Source of the DNA: Legionella nagasakiensis
GTDB taxonomy: Bacteria; Pseudomonadota; Gammaproteobacteria; Legionellales; Legionellaceae
Reading direction: 5' to 3'
Length of the DNA stretch: 64,000 bases
NCBI RefSeq assembly: GCF_900639915.1
Contig: NZ_CAAAID010000011.1
Location: 39,487-103,486, forward strand
Both the position numbers and the translations under genes were made by a program. This document shows, in pieces, positions 9,645-19,401 of the stretch. The number at the start of each line of letters is the position of its first letter. Positions within the stretch are counted from its first letter, which is position 1. The notes below the pieces were generated by a model that saw only the letters and a list, made by a program, of their open reading frames with translations, made no database searches and was not told the DNA's origin.

Positions 9645-9854
9645 GGTTCATCCCTAAGAATCACAAAAAGTAACGGCGTATAATCACTATAAATCAGTTA
9701 TGCTTATAAAAATAGGACCTTAATTAAGAGGGCAACAAGGAGATTAATCCCGATGAATATTTCTTTATGTGATAAAAATTTCTGACAAAAAACATCGACA
9801 ACATAGATTGTTGATTTTTTAAATTCCAATGCATAAAATGCTTTAAAGTAGTTT

Positions 9855-10613
9855 ATGAGTAACCTCATGAAATCAAATAGATTTATAATTACAACCATAC
9901 TTTTTTTCTTATCTAATTCAATCTCGGCGCAAAATGATATTTTCCTAAATAAAAATAGTCAATATGGACTTATATTTGATCTGGGATGGTCTAAAACAAG
10001 AGATATAGGAGAATACACAGCATTTCCTCTTGGCTACAGTACCTTTATCTATAATCCTCTAAAAAAAACAAATTATCCTGCACGGTATGGCGCTACATTT
10101 AGTAAAATCATTAAAGGATCTGAAAAGAATTTATTGCAAGTAGGACTTAGTTACCATCAAATTCAAAGAATGAACGTCGATGGTAAATTATATCAAGGCA
10201 TTTCTCCTCCTTATTATATGTCTTCTTATTCTTACAGGATAAGAAGTGCTCAATTACTAGCTGAAGGGAAATGGCTTCACGAATTTCATCACCGCTATTT
10301 TCCTTACTTAATTGGTGGGGCAGGAGTCGCTTTTAATAAAGCCCAAGATTTTACTACGAGTATTCCGGATTATTTAACAGTCACGCCTTCCTATGGCAAT
10401 CATTCTAACATGCCTTTTAGTTACACCATAGGATTAGGCTTGGATTATTTATTAACGCCCAATATCTCAGTAGGGTTGGGATATCGTTTCTCTGACTTAG
10501 GTACGGTTAAGTTAGGCGCAGGTTATATTAGAAATACAAAAGTGCCAATATCTCCTTCACAACCACATTTATACCTTAATACACTTCTTGTATCAGTTAA
10601 TTGTTTTTTGTAA
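9855..10613 (+). CDS. Outer-membrane beta-barrel-like protein
   Basis: 252 residues with a signal peptide (RFIITTILFFLSNSISAQND). The mature chain alternates polar and hydrophobic residues in strands rich in Tyr, Gly and Ser. The late strands YTIGLGLDYLLTPNISVGLG and YRFSDLGTVKLGAGYI, with a terminal LVSVNCFL, resemble small OmpA/OmpW-like barrels of Legionella. The first ATG is used here, but an ATG four codons later (9867) fits the signal peptide equally well. It is followed after 9 bp by a secreted protein and the two are probably one operon. Confidence 0.75.
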   Translation: MSNLMKSNRFIITTILFFLSNSISAQNDIFLNKNSQYGLIFDLGWSKTRDIGEYTAFPLGYSTFIYNPLKKTNYPARYGATFSKIIKGSEKNLLQVGLSYHQIQRMNVDGKLYQGISPPYYMSSYSYRIRSAQLLAEGKWLHEFHHRYFPYLIGGAGVAFNKAQDFTTSIPDYLTVTPSYGNHSNMPFSYTIGLGLDYLLTPNISVGLGYRFSDLGTVKLGAGYIRNTKVPISPSQPHLYLNTLLVSVNCFL

Positions 10614-10622
10614 GGGATTAAA

Positions 10623-12224
10623 ATGAAGTCATTATTTGTTTGGAAAAATAGACTTATCTTATTGATGTTAACGTGGCATCTATTTGTTTGTTCTGCCGCT
10701 GCCAATAATTTACCTTTTATTATAACGACCCAACCTAATACAATCCTTCCTTCGGAAGTAGCAATTGGTTTTCCAGTACATGCTATGTACAAAATCAAGA
10801 ACCCTAATAATATTAAGGCAGTGAATGCTAAAATTGTTTCACTGCCTCCACATACTTCAATAAAACCAGGAGGATGTGGTTCTGTTTTTACCTTAGCGCC
10901 AGGAGAAAGTTGCACACTGACTTTAAATGTTTCAGCAGATGGCTTATTAGTGGGAAATGTTATCAGTGGCGCTTATCTACCTAATGTATTGATGGCTTGT
11001 TGGAATGATGGTGTCAGTTGCGCAGGCGTTAATAGTGAAAATGACATACTTCAAACGGTTGTTATTCCTCCTCCCAATCCGTTGTATCAACAACTTTTAG
11101 AAGACGTTTTAATTAACGCTGATCTTTGGGGGAATAAGCCGGAAATATTATCTGCCAATTATGGTTTTGAAGGAATTGAGGGTGTTCCAGGCACGGAATC
11201 AGCCGTTATTGCTGCTGGCGGTACATGGGAATTGATTACCACACCCGGTGCTCCTTATGCCGCCTATACTACCTCTCAAACACCGCAAGACGTAAGTATT
11301 GGTTTCGGGTATCCAACGAATCACGCTGATGCCATGCCAATTTGTTTTAGCTGGCCCGTTCTGCCAAGTACTGTTAATCCGACCGATTTTCGCTTAACCC
11401 TGAACACAGGAAGGGTAGTAAGGCCCGAAGTTGCCTCCATTTCACCAAACTTATTATATAATAAGCGAAGTTGTGTTGTTATTTTTGGCAAGTTTGGTAA
11501 TAGATTGCCTCCAGGAACCCCTGGTGCTGTTTATCCCACCAAGGTAACGATCGTTGATAATGGTACGACGTTAATGCTTGTTGGACCTAAGGGCCCAGTC
11601 AGTGCAGTTGGGTTAACCAAATCCTCTGGAAATCCTTATCAGGTTGGTGGTGGTCCTAAACTTATTGGAGCAAAGCTGAGTGTTATGTCAGAGGCAGGAC
11701 AAGACGCTCCACCTGCATTTCGTGAAAATATTCCCAATGGAGGAATTGCCTTATATGGTGACGATGCACAATATCGTTTACGCATTTATACAACCGCTGG
11801 CATATCACCTGATGGAGTTGCTGCTATTTGGCCTACTGATTTTAGTACCTTCTTTCGTGTTCAAGTTGTAGATCAAGGTGTGACAAGCTGGCTTACTGAA
11901 ACCGGTACTCCTTATATGTTTTCGAATGGTACAATAGAGGTGGTAGGTCTTGCAGATTTAGGAAAGGCAGGCACACCACTAAACGATGCATACGTAGATG
12001 ATCGAGATAATTATCTTGATATTATTTTGAAAGGTGACGAGGCTGCTATGAGAAATATTACGGCAGTAGAAATTCCGGCAACAGCACCTTATAAACCTTT
12101 TTATAACCCAGGAGGTCCAGGCAATAACCCTACACCCGGGGTAACCTACACATTTCCAGGACCTCCCTGGACACAACCAGTGACGATTGCCTTAGATGAT
12201 CCTTTAACGGTAAATTATCCTTAA
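10623..12224 (+). CDS. Secreted protein of unknown function
   Basis: 533 residues with a clear signal peptide (LILLMLTWHLFVCSAAANN). AAGGGATT sits before the ATG. The first 120 residues look like an immunoglobulin-like beta domain (GGCGSVFTLAPGESCTLTLN). The rest is rich in Gly, Pro and Thr, with no motif I can name. It ends in a Pro-rich stretch. The gene follows the barrel protein by 9 bp, so the two may act together at the cell surface; this is inference from position alone. Confidence 0.7.
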   Translation: MKSLFVWKNRLILLMLTWHLFVCSAAANNLPFIITTQPNTILPSEVAIGFPVHAMYKIKNPNNIKAVNAKIVSLPPHTSIKPGGCGSVFTLAPGESCTLTLNVSADGLLVGNVISGAYLPNVLMACWNDGVSCAGVNSENDILQTVVIPPPNPLYQQLLEDVLINADLWGNKPEILSANYGFEGIEGVPGTESAVIAAGGTWELITTPGAPYAAYTTSQTPQDVSIGFGYPTNHADAMPICFSWPVLPSTVNPTDFRLTLNTGRVVRPEVASISPNLLYNKRSCVVIFGKFGNRLPPGTPGAVYPTKVTIVDNGTTLMLVGPKGPVSAVGLTKSSGNPYQVGGGPKLIGAKLSVMSEAGQDAPPAFRENIPNGGIALYGDDAQYRLRIYTTAGISPDGVAAIWPTDFSTFFRVQVVDQGVTSWLTETGTPYMFSNGTIEVVGLADLGKAGTPLNDAYVDDRDNYLDIILKGDEAAMRNITAVEIPATAPYKPFYNPGGPGNNPTPGVTYTFPGPPWTQPVTIALDDPLTVNYP

Positions 12225-12269
12225 TGAGTAGAGAAGAGAATCAGTCCATATTAGGAGCATCAAATCATT

Positions 12270-12557
12270 GTGCATAAAACCGATGCTCCGCAATTACTAC
12301 AAGAAAGCATTTATCTTCGTCATTTCGGCTTGATTCTTCTTAAAGAACAAACACTTGATGCATTTATTCAGCATCTTGAAGCACAAAATATCGCCTTCGA
12401 AATACCACTTAAAACCTGTTTTGCCCAGTCAACCATAGAACATCACTCTTTTTTCCTCAAAGATCCCAGCAATAACTTGCTTGAATTTAAATATTACACC
12501 CATCTTTCCGCCATCTTTGGTGAAAGAGATTTTAAAAAAGTTGGCGAGCAGCCATAA
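12270..12557 (+). pseudogene. VOC (glyoxalase-like) protein, C-terminal remnant
   Basis: The 95-codon frame starts at a GTG (TTAGGAG upstream), with an in-frame TAG 15 bp before it. The product contains YLRHFGLILLKEQTLDAFI and ends FFLKDPSNNLLEFKYY, the typical end of a vicinal oxygen chelate domain with the metal-ligand Glu. Normal single-domain VOC proteins are 120-140 residues, so the first beta-alpha-beta module is mostly absent. It is either a truncated relic or a minimal half-domain protein. No upstream fragment can be read in other frames. Confidence 0.5.
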
Positions 12558-12660
12558 AAAATCTTTATACTCTTTATACAATGAGTGGCAATTCATTTTT
12601 TGTAAATAAAATAAACATATCCTACACTTTAAAATAATGCTCTCTCTCGGAGATTAACCA

Positions 12661-14469
12661 ATGCCAATGCCATTCCTGCAATGTGGAGCTTTTAAAATTG
12701 CGCCATTTAAGCAATCCGATGTCCCACCTTATGGTGCTTTTGCGAATACAACCAAAGCCGGAATCTATCCTATTCCCCAAACCGTAAGCATTGGTGGTCA
12801 ATCACATTCCTTTACTTGGCCCTCTTCGGAACATGCGTTTCATGCGCAAAAACTGCTTTTTGCATCCTCGCAATTACCACCCAATGACCCAAGACAGCAG
12901 CATATATTAGCAGCGCTAAAAAAACTGGAAACCACTAAAGCAGGCGCTGGAGAAGAACTTGACCCTAGAAAAGATTTCGCTCCTATTGCTGCGGATTTAA
13001 AGGCAAAAAAAGGTGTCGATATTTATGACCTCATGAATAACCCACCCTCATTCACAAGAGAAACAGTACTAAACTCTTGTATGGAAAACGTATTAAGGGA
13101 AAAATTTGCTCGCTACCCGAAGTTGCGTGAAGCAGCCATGAATTGTGCACGCGAAGGTATAATCCCTATAGAATCAAGCCGATACGATTCCAATTGGGCT
13201 TCTGGTAATGACGGTAATGGCGCAAATAAACTTGGCATTGCTATTTTGAGACTGGGTAATCAATACTTAAGAGAAGCAGGTCAAGCTCATGAGATTAAAA
13301 TTCCTGACCCAGCTGCAGAATATGCGAGACTCAAATCACAACATGGTTCGGCCGCGTTAACGCATGATAATTTGGTTGGCGATCACAATCAATTTTCTAA
13401 CCCAAGCACGTGGGCAGCTCGCGCCGATATTTCTCCTGCGGCCACTCCCATGAGGCCCATGCCAAGCACCACGATGAGAAGTGCACCACGACCTGCTGCA
13501 ACAACTATGTCTGCTCCAAGTCCCTTAAACATCTGGTTTGATAAGGACAGAGGTCATACAGTCGTGGAAACACAAAGGGGCGCTAATCTTCAATTGCATA
13601 TCAAACAAGATGGAACGAGGAGCGTTATATTTAGAACAGGCCCAGGACAAGTCTGGCAAAAAGGAAGTCTTCAACATCCTGCAGCAGCCGCCTTATTGCG
13701 GCAATATCAAGCTCAAATGCAAGCACGCCCTACGGTTGCCCCCTCTAGAGCATCCCCAACCACCATGCCCGCTTCAACACCTCTAAACATCTGGGATGAT
13801 ACGAGAAGAAATCATACCGTGGTTGAAACTCATAGAGGGGCTAATCTTCAACTGCATGTCAAACGAGATGGAACAATGAAAGTTATGTTTCGTACGGGGC
13901 CGGGACAAGCCTGGCAAGATGGAAATATTCGACATCCTGCAGCAGCCGCCTTATTACAACGATACCAAGCCGCTGGCATGCCGAAAGCTAGTAATCCACT
14001 TCCCTCTGCCGCACCAACTGCCAGAGCATCTGCAACACATGTCTTACCGCAATCCGCCTCTACTGTAAGTTCAGCGGCCGTGGCAGCCTCGCATCGATTC
14101 CATAGGATGGCTCATCAACATCCTGGCGCCACACCACCATCGCAGCCATGGCGGCTAACACCAGAGCAAACAAAAAAAATAGGCGATTTGATTCGAACGC
14201 TCAAAGGTGAAATAGATAGCTCCTTTCCCTATCCAAATAAAGACCGCAAACAAGAAAAAGTAAACGCTCTAGAACAATTGTTAAAGATTAGTTCGGACGG
14301 TTCTGCTACATCTGCCGCTAAAGCTGTTGAAGATGTCTTAAAAACTCACCCTAAAGCTGCAGACGGCGTTTTTAGCACCAGAACGTCTGCCTTGCTGACC
14401 GAGATTGCAAACTCTGCACCAGCAACAAAAAGAGATCAAGATACGGATCACGCGCAAGCAAGATTATAA
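12661..14469 (+). CDS. NADAR-domain protein with a duplicated internal module
   Basis: 602 residues. Residues about 10-205 are a NADAR (YbiA/DUF1768) domain. It has PPYGAFANTT, then FTWPSSEHAFHAQK with the WP[ST]SEHA motif, ending SRYDSNWASGNDGNGANKLG and a helical LGNQYLREA. Enzymes of this fold cleave N-glycosidic bonds in riboflavin intermediates or ADP-ribose conjugates. Two near-identical modules of about 65 residues follow (about 285-350 and 375-440). Each starts PLNIW, contains HTVVET and RGANLQLH, then FRTGPGQ.WQ, and ends HPAAAALL.. YQA. Pro/Ser/Thr-rich linkers separate them. The last 100 residues are helical and polar. The mixture of a nucleotide-sugar enzyme and repeats suggests an effector, unproven. 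Confidence 0.75.
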   Translation: MPMPFLQCGAFKIAPFKQSDVPPYGAFANTTKAGIYPIPQTVSIGGQSHSFTWPSSEHAFHAQKLLFASSQLPPNDPRQQHILAALKKLETTKAGAGEELDPRKDFAPIAADLKAKKGVDIYDLMNNPPSFTRETVLNSCMENVLREKFARYPKLREAAMNCAREGIIPIESSRYDSNWASGNDGNGANKLGIAILRLGNQYLREAGQAHEIKIPDPAAEYARLKSQHGSAALTHDNLVGDHNQFSNPSTWAARADISPAATPMRPMPSTTMRSAPRPAATTMSAPSPLNIWFDKDRGHTVVETQRGANLQLHIKQDGTRSVIFRTGPGQVWQKGSLQHPAAAALLRQYQAQMQARPTVAPSRASPTTMPASTPLNIWDDTRRNHTVVETHRGANLQLHVKRDGTMKVMFRTGPGQAWQDGNIRHPAAAALLQRYQAAGMPKASNPLPSAAPTARASATHVLPQSASTVSSAAVAASHRFHRMAHQHPGATPPSQPWRLTPEQTKKIGDLIRTLKGEIDSSFPYPNKDRKQEKVNALEQLLKISSDGSATSAAKAVEDVLKTHPKAADGVFSTRTSALLTEIANSAPATKRDQDTDHAQARL

Positions 14470-14473
14470 GCAC

Positions 14474-15367
14474 TTAGCGCTCAACACGAATTAACGCGTC
14501 ATGCGCTTTGGCCATTAATTGATGATAACGGTGAAGATGTTCGCTGGCGGCTATGGGAGAAGGTAAAATAACTTCCGAAAAACACAATGCAAAAACCAGT
14601 CGCCTGATTTCCCAAATGGTTTCCTGAAACGCTTCCACTTGCTGTTTCATTGCAGCACTGACTTTTAAATCCAGTTTTAAATTTTCGGAACTGATGGCAA
14701 TGGGCGCAAAATGCTCCGTCATTTCATTGCGCAATTTTTCCACAAATTGAAAACCATTGATCGCTTGCACATGCGCCTGTTCAATTCTTGGAACAATGTC
14801 TCTTAGAAAACCGTAAACTTGCAATTGATGAAATAAATAAAGCCGTTGCGAATAGCGATACGCATGGAACAGGAAATAATCGCCTGCGATGACAATCATA
14901 ATACCGATCACGGTGCAAATGCCGCGGTTAAGCACCATTTCAACCGGACCTTCCGGTGTCACAACTTCAACGGTTTGCGCCACCAGTAAAAACACCACCA
15001 GCGTGATAAAAAATACACAAATATCATAGCGGCCAGGATTGAGCGAAGCCACCACCATGCCAATCACCGCAAGAATAAAAAACACAGGGATAAGCCGATA
15101 ATTCAATTGCAGCAAATAAAGCAAAGGAATCAAAAATAACAAGGCAAGTAAGGTACCGCCGATACGATGAATGGACCGTCGGATGATAAGCCCAGGCTCA
15201 ACCCCAGAACTAATGACTAAGATGGTAAGAAAAATCCACCATTTATGAGGCAATGTAGAGAATGCATACATGATGATCGCCATGACAAACAGGATGAGTA
15301 AATGGCTAAATCGCGCGTATTCCAATCTTTTTTTTAAGGCAAGCGCATGCTGCATAACTGATTCCAA
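14474..15367 (-). CDS. FUSC-family efflux pump, second half
   Basis: 297 residues with about six membrane segments in the first 160 residues (MAIIMYAFSTLPHKWWIFLT is characteristic of FUSC/AaeB transmembrane halves), then a helical cytosolic domain. It matches the C-terminal half of AaeB-type aromatic-acid exporters, which are normally 650-700 residues. Its start overlaps the end of the upstream FUSC gene by 34 bp in another frame. The two products together have the family length of about 610, so the pump is encoded as two subunits or is a frameshifted single gene. It ends 4 bp from the NADAR gene, convergent. Confidence 0.8.
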   Translation of the reverse strand: MESVMQHALALKKRLEYARFSHLLILFVMAIIMYAFSTLPHKWWIFLTILVISSGVEPGLIIRRSIHRIGGTLLALLFLIPLLYLLQLNYRLIPVFFILAVIGMVVASLNPGRYDICVFFITLVVFLLVAQTVEVVTPEGPVEMVLNRGICTVIGIMIVIAGDYFLFHAYRYSQRLYLFHQLQVYGFLRDIVPRIEQAHVQAINGFQFVEKLRNEMTEHFAPIAISSENLKLDLKVSAAMKQQVEAFQETIWEIRRLVFALCFSEVILPSPIAASEHLHRYHQLMAKAHDALIRVER

Positions 15368-16281
15368 GAACGTATCGCTTTATTCAAACAACGGACAACA
15401 TAGTGTTGCAAATCAGTCTCAGGCGTTATTCCCTGGTCAGGCAAATGACATAACGACCAATCCTTCATGCTTATTCTAAAGACATGCAAATGACTTTTTA
15501 TTCCCAGCCAAAAGTCATCATTTTTCTTTTCATAAAAAAGGTTATCCAGCGCAAATTGAATATTGCGGATATTCACTGACATTCGATACGTATGGATTAA
15601 ATATCTTTTAGGTATCAGTTTTCGGCAGGCACGCATCATGCCAAGATGATTGACCTCTTCTGCAAATGCGTGTTTATCCGACGCTGCAATAGCTGCATCA
15701 ATATCGCCCTCCAAACATTGAATGAATTTTTGCATGGCTCGACACCATACATACAAATATTTATTGGGAAACAGCCTTAAGCAAATCACAACGACAGTCA
15801 TGGACAATATACTGGCGGAGAAAATCCCAACAGCGACCTGGAGGTTAGCTGGTGGTTTTATGGTTAAAACCATAGCGCTGCTCGCCAGAATAAGCATGGT
15901 TAAATTTTTTAATTGCGGGAAAAATTTGAGGACTAGGTAATAAAGTGCTGCAAGAACGCTCAACGCATAAAACAAAAAAATAAATTGCAGAGGAGCAATG
16001 AGATAAAATGAAACACTGACCACCAGCATGGCTGCAAAAATAAATAACAGAAGAGATTCTTTTTCCTTAAAGCTCGTCATGGTGGGCATTTCATAGAATG
16101 ATGCAACAATAAAAGGCGTAAAAAAAGCCATAAAATTGGCCGGCTTAAAGAACCAGTACACATAGACCATAATGGTTGCAATGAAAAACGCCTTATAAGC
16201 CGCAAGCCGCTGCAACGCATAAGGATCAACCTCATCCAGCCACTTATTCAGCTTTGATGTAAACATAGGCGCTGGTTCCAA
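15334..16281 (-). CDS. FUSC-family efflux pump, first half
   Basis: 315 residues. Hydrophobic segments from about residue 25 to 175 form the first membrane bundle (IMVYVYWFFKPANFMAFFTP is typical of FUSC proteins), and a soluble helical region follows. It has no second membrane block. It overlaps the start of the next gene (14474-15367) by 34 bp and the end of the HlyD gene by 38 bp, so all three are translationally coupled. The substrate is unknown; aromatic or fatty acids are usual for this family. Confidence 0.8.
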   Translation of the reverse strand: MEPAPMFTSKLNKWLDEVDPYALQRLAAYKAFFIATIMVYVYWFFKPANFMAFFTPFIVASFYEMPTMTSFKEKESLLLFIFAAMLVVSVSFYLIAPLQFIFLFYALSVLAALYYLVLKFFPQLKNLTMLILASSAMVLTIKPPANLQVAVGIFSASILSMTVVVICLRLFPNKYLYVWCRAMQKFIQCLEGDIDAAIAASDKHAFAEEVNHLGMMRACRKLIPKRYLIHTYRMSVNIRNIQFALDNLFYEKKNDDFWLGIKSHLHVFRISMKDWSLCHLPDQGITPETDLQHYVVRCLNKAIRSWNQLCSMRLP

Positions 16282-17284
16282 CTCGCAAAGGATAATTTGA
16301 ATCGGGATCAGTCACTTTAATGATCACCGGCAAGCGTTGCGGCAACAATATCCATTGATTTTCATTAAGAACGTTTTGCAATTGAGTTCGGTTGTCCACT
16401 TCCTGCCGATTGGCAGACCAATAATCTGAATCGACAACACCATGAAACATTTTTCGTCCTAAATACATGCGTGGGAAAATTAAAGCTTTGGCGCCTTGTC
16501 TAACGTCACGCAAATCCGTTTCGTTAAAATTGGCCTGAATATAAATATCATCAATATCCACCAGCGAAAACAAAGGTTGATTAATGATGATTGGGGCGCC
16601 AACCGTATAAAATAAATTTTGAATCACACCGTTGCTTTGCGCACGTACCTCCGTTAAATCCAAATTAACTTCAGCAATTTTGAGTCGAGCACGGATTGCC
16701 TTAATTTCTTTTTCCTGTGCTTTAATGTAATGCTTGTCAATTTCTAACTGCTTCAGGGAAGCTTGCCATTGGTCTTTGGCGGCTTGTGTCTCTTGCTCGG
16801 AGTTTTGCAGCGTTATCAGTGAAACGGATTTCATCGCATATCCTTGGCGATATTTTTTATCATCCTGATCCAGCTTTATGTATATTTTTTCATGGTTTTC
16901 ACTGATTTTCTGATCACGCTCATACGTGGTTTGTAAGGCCAATAATTTTGCCTGAGCAGATTCCATATCCGCCCGCAACTGCTCAACCACCAGTTGATAA
17001 GGTTCTTTAAACACCGTAAACAGCCGCTGACCCTTATGGACGTATTCGCCGTTTTTTACATCAATATGAGTAATAAAACCAGACACCTGGGCCGCCACAG
17101 GCCGAACATTGTTGACAACAAATGAATTATCGGTAAAAGGAAAAAGGAAAGAAAACACATAGATCAGTGCTGTCATTAATCCAATAAAAATAATGGCATT
17201 AGGCAGCGTTATCCAACGCTTTGCGTAAGAAAGCCTTTGTCTTACTCGTTGCAATGATCTAGAAAAATTTAGCATATAAGCCAC
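16244..17284 (-). CDS. HlyD-family membrane-fusion protein of the FUSC pump
   Basis: 346 residues, periplasmic adaptor. One N-terminal membrane anchor (IIFIGLMTALIYVFSFLFPF), then a biotinyl-lipoyl half motif (VAAQVSGFITHIDVKNGEYV), a long coiled-coil hairpin (about residues 110-205) and a second lipoyl half (LDLTEVRAQSNGVIQNLFYT) with beta-barrel domain. This is the AaeA/EmrA layout. It connects the outer-membrane factor encoded just upstream with the FUSC pump encoded just downstream. Confidence 0.88.
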   Translation of the reverse strand: MAYMLNFSRSLQRVRQRLSYAKRWITLPNAIIFIGLMTALIYVFSFLFPFTDNSFVVNNVRPVAAQVSGFITHIDVKNGEYVHKGQRLFTVFKEPYQLVVEQLRADMESAQAKLLALQTTYERDQKISENHEKIYIKLDQDDKKYRQGYAMKSVSLITLQNSEQETQAAKDQWQASLKQLEIDKHYIKAQEKEIKAIRARLKIAEVNLDLTEVRAQSNGVIQNLFYTVGAPIIINQPLFSLVDIDDIYIQANFNETDLRDVRQGAKALIFPRMYLGRKMFHGVVDSDYWSANRQEVDNRTQLQNVLNENQWILLPQRLPVIIKVTDPDSNYPLRVGTSAYVYIKAE

Positions 17285-17293
17285 GATTTGAAC

Positions 17294-18634
17294 TCAACAT
17301 TTATAACCACCTGCCAGATCCTGATACAGCATGACCATAGACATCGCCAATTGCAGCTTGGCCTGATTGGTTGACAGCGCCAGATTGTCAAGATATACCT
17401 TGCTTTCCAATAATACTTTATAAGATATTAAACCGGCTTTTAATAGCCCTTCTTGTAATTCGTATTTATGTCGATAATCCTTCTCCGCTGCTAAGTTCTC
17501 GTTATATAGCTCGTTAAAACGCTTATTGGCGGAAAAATCATTATCCACCTCTTTTAAAATTCGACGTACTGTTTTGACGTAGTTCGCCACTTCGGCATGA
17601 TAAGTCCCTTTACGGGCGGCAACTTTGCCAAACACGGCAGGATTAATAATTCCCTGGAAATAAGCATCCGTTGCTTGTTCAAACGTGCTGTTTGGCAAAT
17701 GAGCTTCTCCTATAAAATCATCCAGCTGTAACGTTGGGAAAAAATCACTATACGCTGACCAAATGCCTGCATAAGAGCGTCTAACCGCATACTCAGCCAT
17801 TTTTAAATCGGGTCGATTATTTAAAACAGCCGCCGGTAAACTGCCCGGCTTGATGCGACTGAAATCCAGACGGGCAAAATTATTTTTACTTTTGATTTTC
17901 CCCGGATTATCATTGATTAAATAACGCAACGCGTTTTCACTCATGACAATATTATGTTCAACCGGTTTCATTTGCGCTGCTATCAAGCGTTCATCCACCA
18001 GTAAAGGAGCTAAATCAATTTCATTTTGTAAACCAATTTGAATGTCTTTACGGCTAAGAGCAATGAGTTCTTTTATATCAGAATCCAATTGCTTTAATAA
18101 GCGCAATTGCTCTTGTTGCGCCATCAACGTCAAATAGGCAGAAGCCACCTGCCCAATAAGCGCCAGGCGGGCACCGTCCATCGCCGCATGGTAATAATTG
18201 ACATTCCATTTGGCCTGTTTCTGTAGCGTTATCTGCTTGGCAATATTGAGTGTATAATAAGGCCATACGCCATAAAACCCTCCCGGCACACCTAACGCCG
18301 GGTTTGTGGAATAACCACCGAAAAGCTGTAACATTGGGATCCAGCTGAGTTTTATCTGGCGTAATTCCCCTTGAGCCTGCTGCAGGTTGCCCAAAGCGAT
18401 ATGAATGTCCATATTGTTTTGCAAACCGCATTCCATCAAACGATTCAGTTCCGCATCATTAAACTGTTGCCACCAGCTCACATAAGGTAAATGATTCACC
18501 TTTGTCGCACTATTAGACATTGAAGAAGGAAAGCGTTTAGGCACCGGAACCGATGGAACAGAACGTTCATGGTACAGACTACAACCTTGAAGGCTGACCA
18601 CGATTATGAATACAAAAAGTATTGGTTTGATCAT
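17294..18634 (-). CDS. NodT-type outer-membrane efflux lipoprotein
   Basis: 446 residues, a TolC-like channel. The lipoprotein signal ends SLQGCSLY, giving a lipidated Cys17. Two repeated OEP domains follow with features such as YVSWWQQFNDAELNRLME and LPAAVLNNRPDLKMAEYAV, hallmarks of NodT-family RND/MFS outer-membrane factors. First gene of the leftward efflux operon, only 9 bp before the HlyD gene. It is divergent from the DUF2490 gene. Confidence 0.9.
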   Translation of the reverse strand: MIKPILFVFIIVVSLQGCSLYHERSVPSVPVPKRFPSSMSNSATKVNHLPYVSWWQQFNDAELNRLMECGLQNNMDIHIALGNLQQAQGELRQIKLSWIPMLQLFGGYSTNPALGVPGGFYGVWPYYTLNIAKQITLQKQAKWNVNYYHAAMDGARLALIGQVASAYLTLMAQQEQLRLLKQLDSDIKELIALSRKDIQIGLQNEIDLAPLLVDERLIAAQMKPVEHNIVMSENALRYLINDNPGKIKSKNNFARLDFSRIKPGSLPAAVLNNRPDLKMAEYAVRRSYAGIWSAYSDFFPTLQLDDFIGEAHLPNSTFEQATDAYFQGIINPAVFGKVAARKGTYHAEVANYVKTVRRILKEVDNDFSANKRFNELYNENLAAEKDYRHKYELQEGLLKAGLISYKVLLESKVYLDNLALSTNQAKLQLAMSMVMLYQDLAGGYKC

Positions 18635-18711
18635 GAATGTTTATATTTTTATTTTTATGAGTTTAATTCATAATCACCCAAAATGAAAAATCTATTTTAT
18701 ATGCTAACTTA

Positions 18712-19380
18712 ATGATAAATCATTATTTAAGACTCTGCATTTTAATCGTTTTAACGTTTCCAACCTGGGCAGCCCAAACTCGCTATGGCTTCTGGTCTCT
18801 TATGTCAGTCTATGGCACACTTAACGCTTATTCCTATGACATTGCCCCCCAAGTGCGCTTTAATGAACACGGGGCACCACTCGATCAATTCTTAACCAGC
18901 GTCAGCGCAGGTCATCCTCTTGCTTCACAATGGACAGCATGGGTTGGTGCAACCTACTTATTAAATGATCTGGATACCGTGAATAATATTCAGGAGATTC
19001 GCCTCTGGGAACAATTAAATTGGCAATATTTTAAAAATCCTGGAGCCCTAAGAATTAATTCCCGGCTAGAACAGCGAAAAGCATACCATTATCCAGAAAT
19101 CGCCAACCGACTGCGTGAACGAATGATAATCAATATTCCTCTTGCGCATCAGTTGCATATAGTAAGCTATGATGAACTCTTTATTAATTTTAATCAGGTG
19201 TCTTGGGTCACAACAAAAACACTGGATCAGAACCGGTCATATCTTGGCCTTGAACATAAAACCTCTAAATTATTACAATTTGGAATAGGCTATCTCTATC
19301 AATATGTATTCTCTTCTCCGGCACAATCAAATAACATCTTACAGGCATCTATTTTTTTGAATCTAGATCATTTTTATTAA
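18712..19380 (+). CDS. DUF2490-family exported protein
   Basis: 222 residues with a signal peptide (LRLCILIVLTFPTWAAQ). The mature part has the DUF2490 pattern of alternating strands, with APQVRFNEHG, WVGATYLLND, EIRLWEQLNWQYF and SRLEQRK followed by a Tyr-rich C-terminus ending in an aromatic residue. This fold is an outer-membrane-barrel-like family of unknown role. No strong ribosome site is visible at the ATG. It lies about 20 bp before the NRPS-like gene, so it may be the first gene of that operon. Confidence 0.75.
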   Translation: MINHYLRLCILIVLTFPTWAAQTRYGFWSLMSVYGTLNAYSYDIAPQVRFNEHGAPLDQFLTSVSAGHPLASQWTAWVGATYLLNDLDTVNNIQEIRLWEQLNWQYFKNPGALRINSRLEQRKAYHYPEIANRLRERMIINIPLAHQLHIVSYDELFINFNQVSWVTTKTLDQNRSYLGLEHKTSKLLQFGIGYLYQYVFSSPAQSNNILQASIFLNLDHFY

Positions 19381-19401
19381 CCACTGCTCTTGGTCTTGAC
19401 T

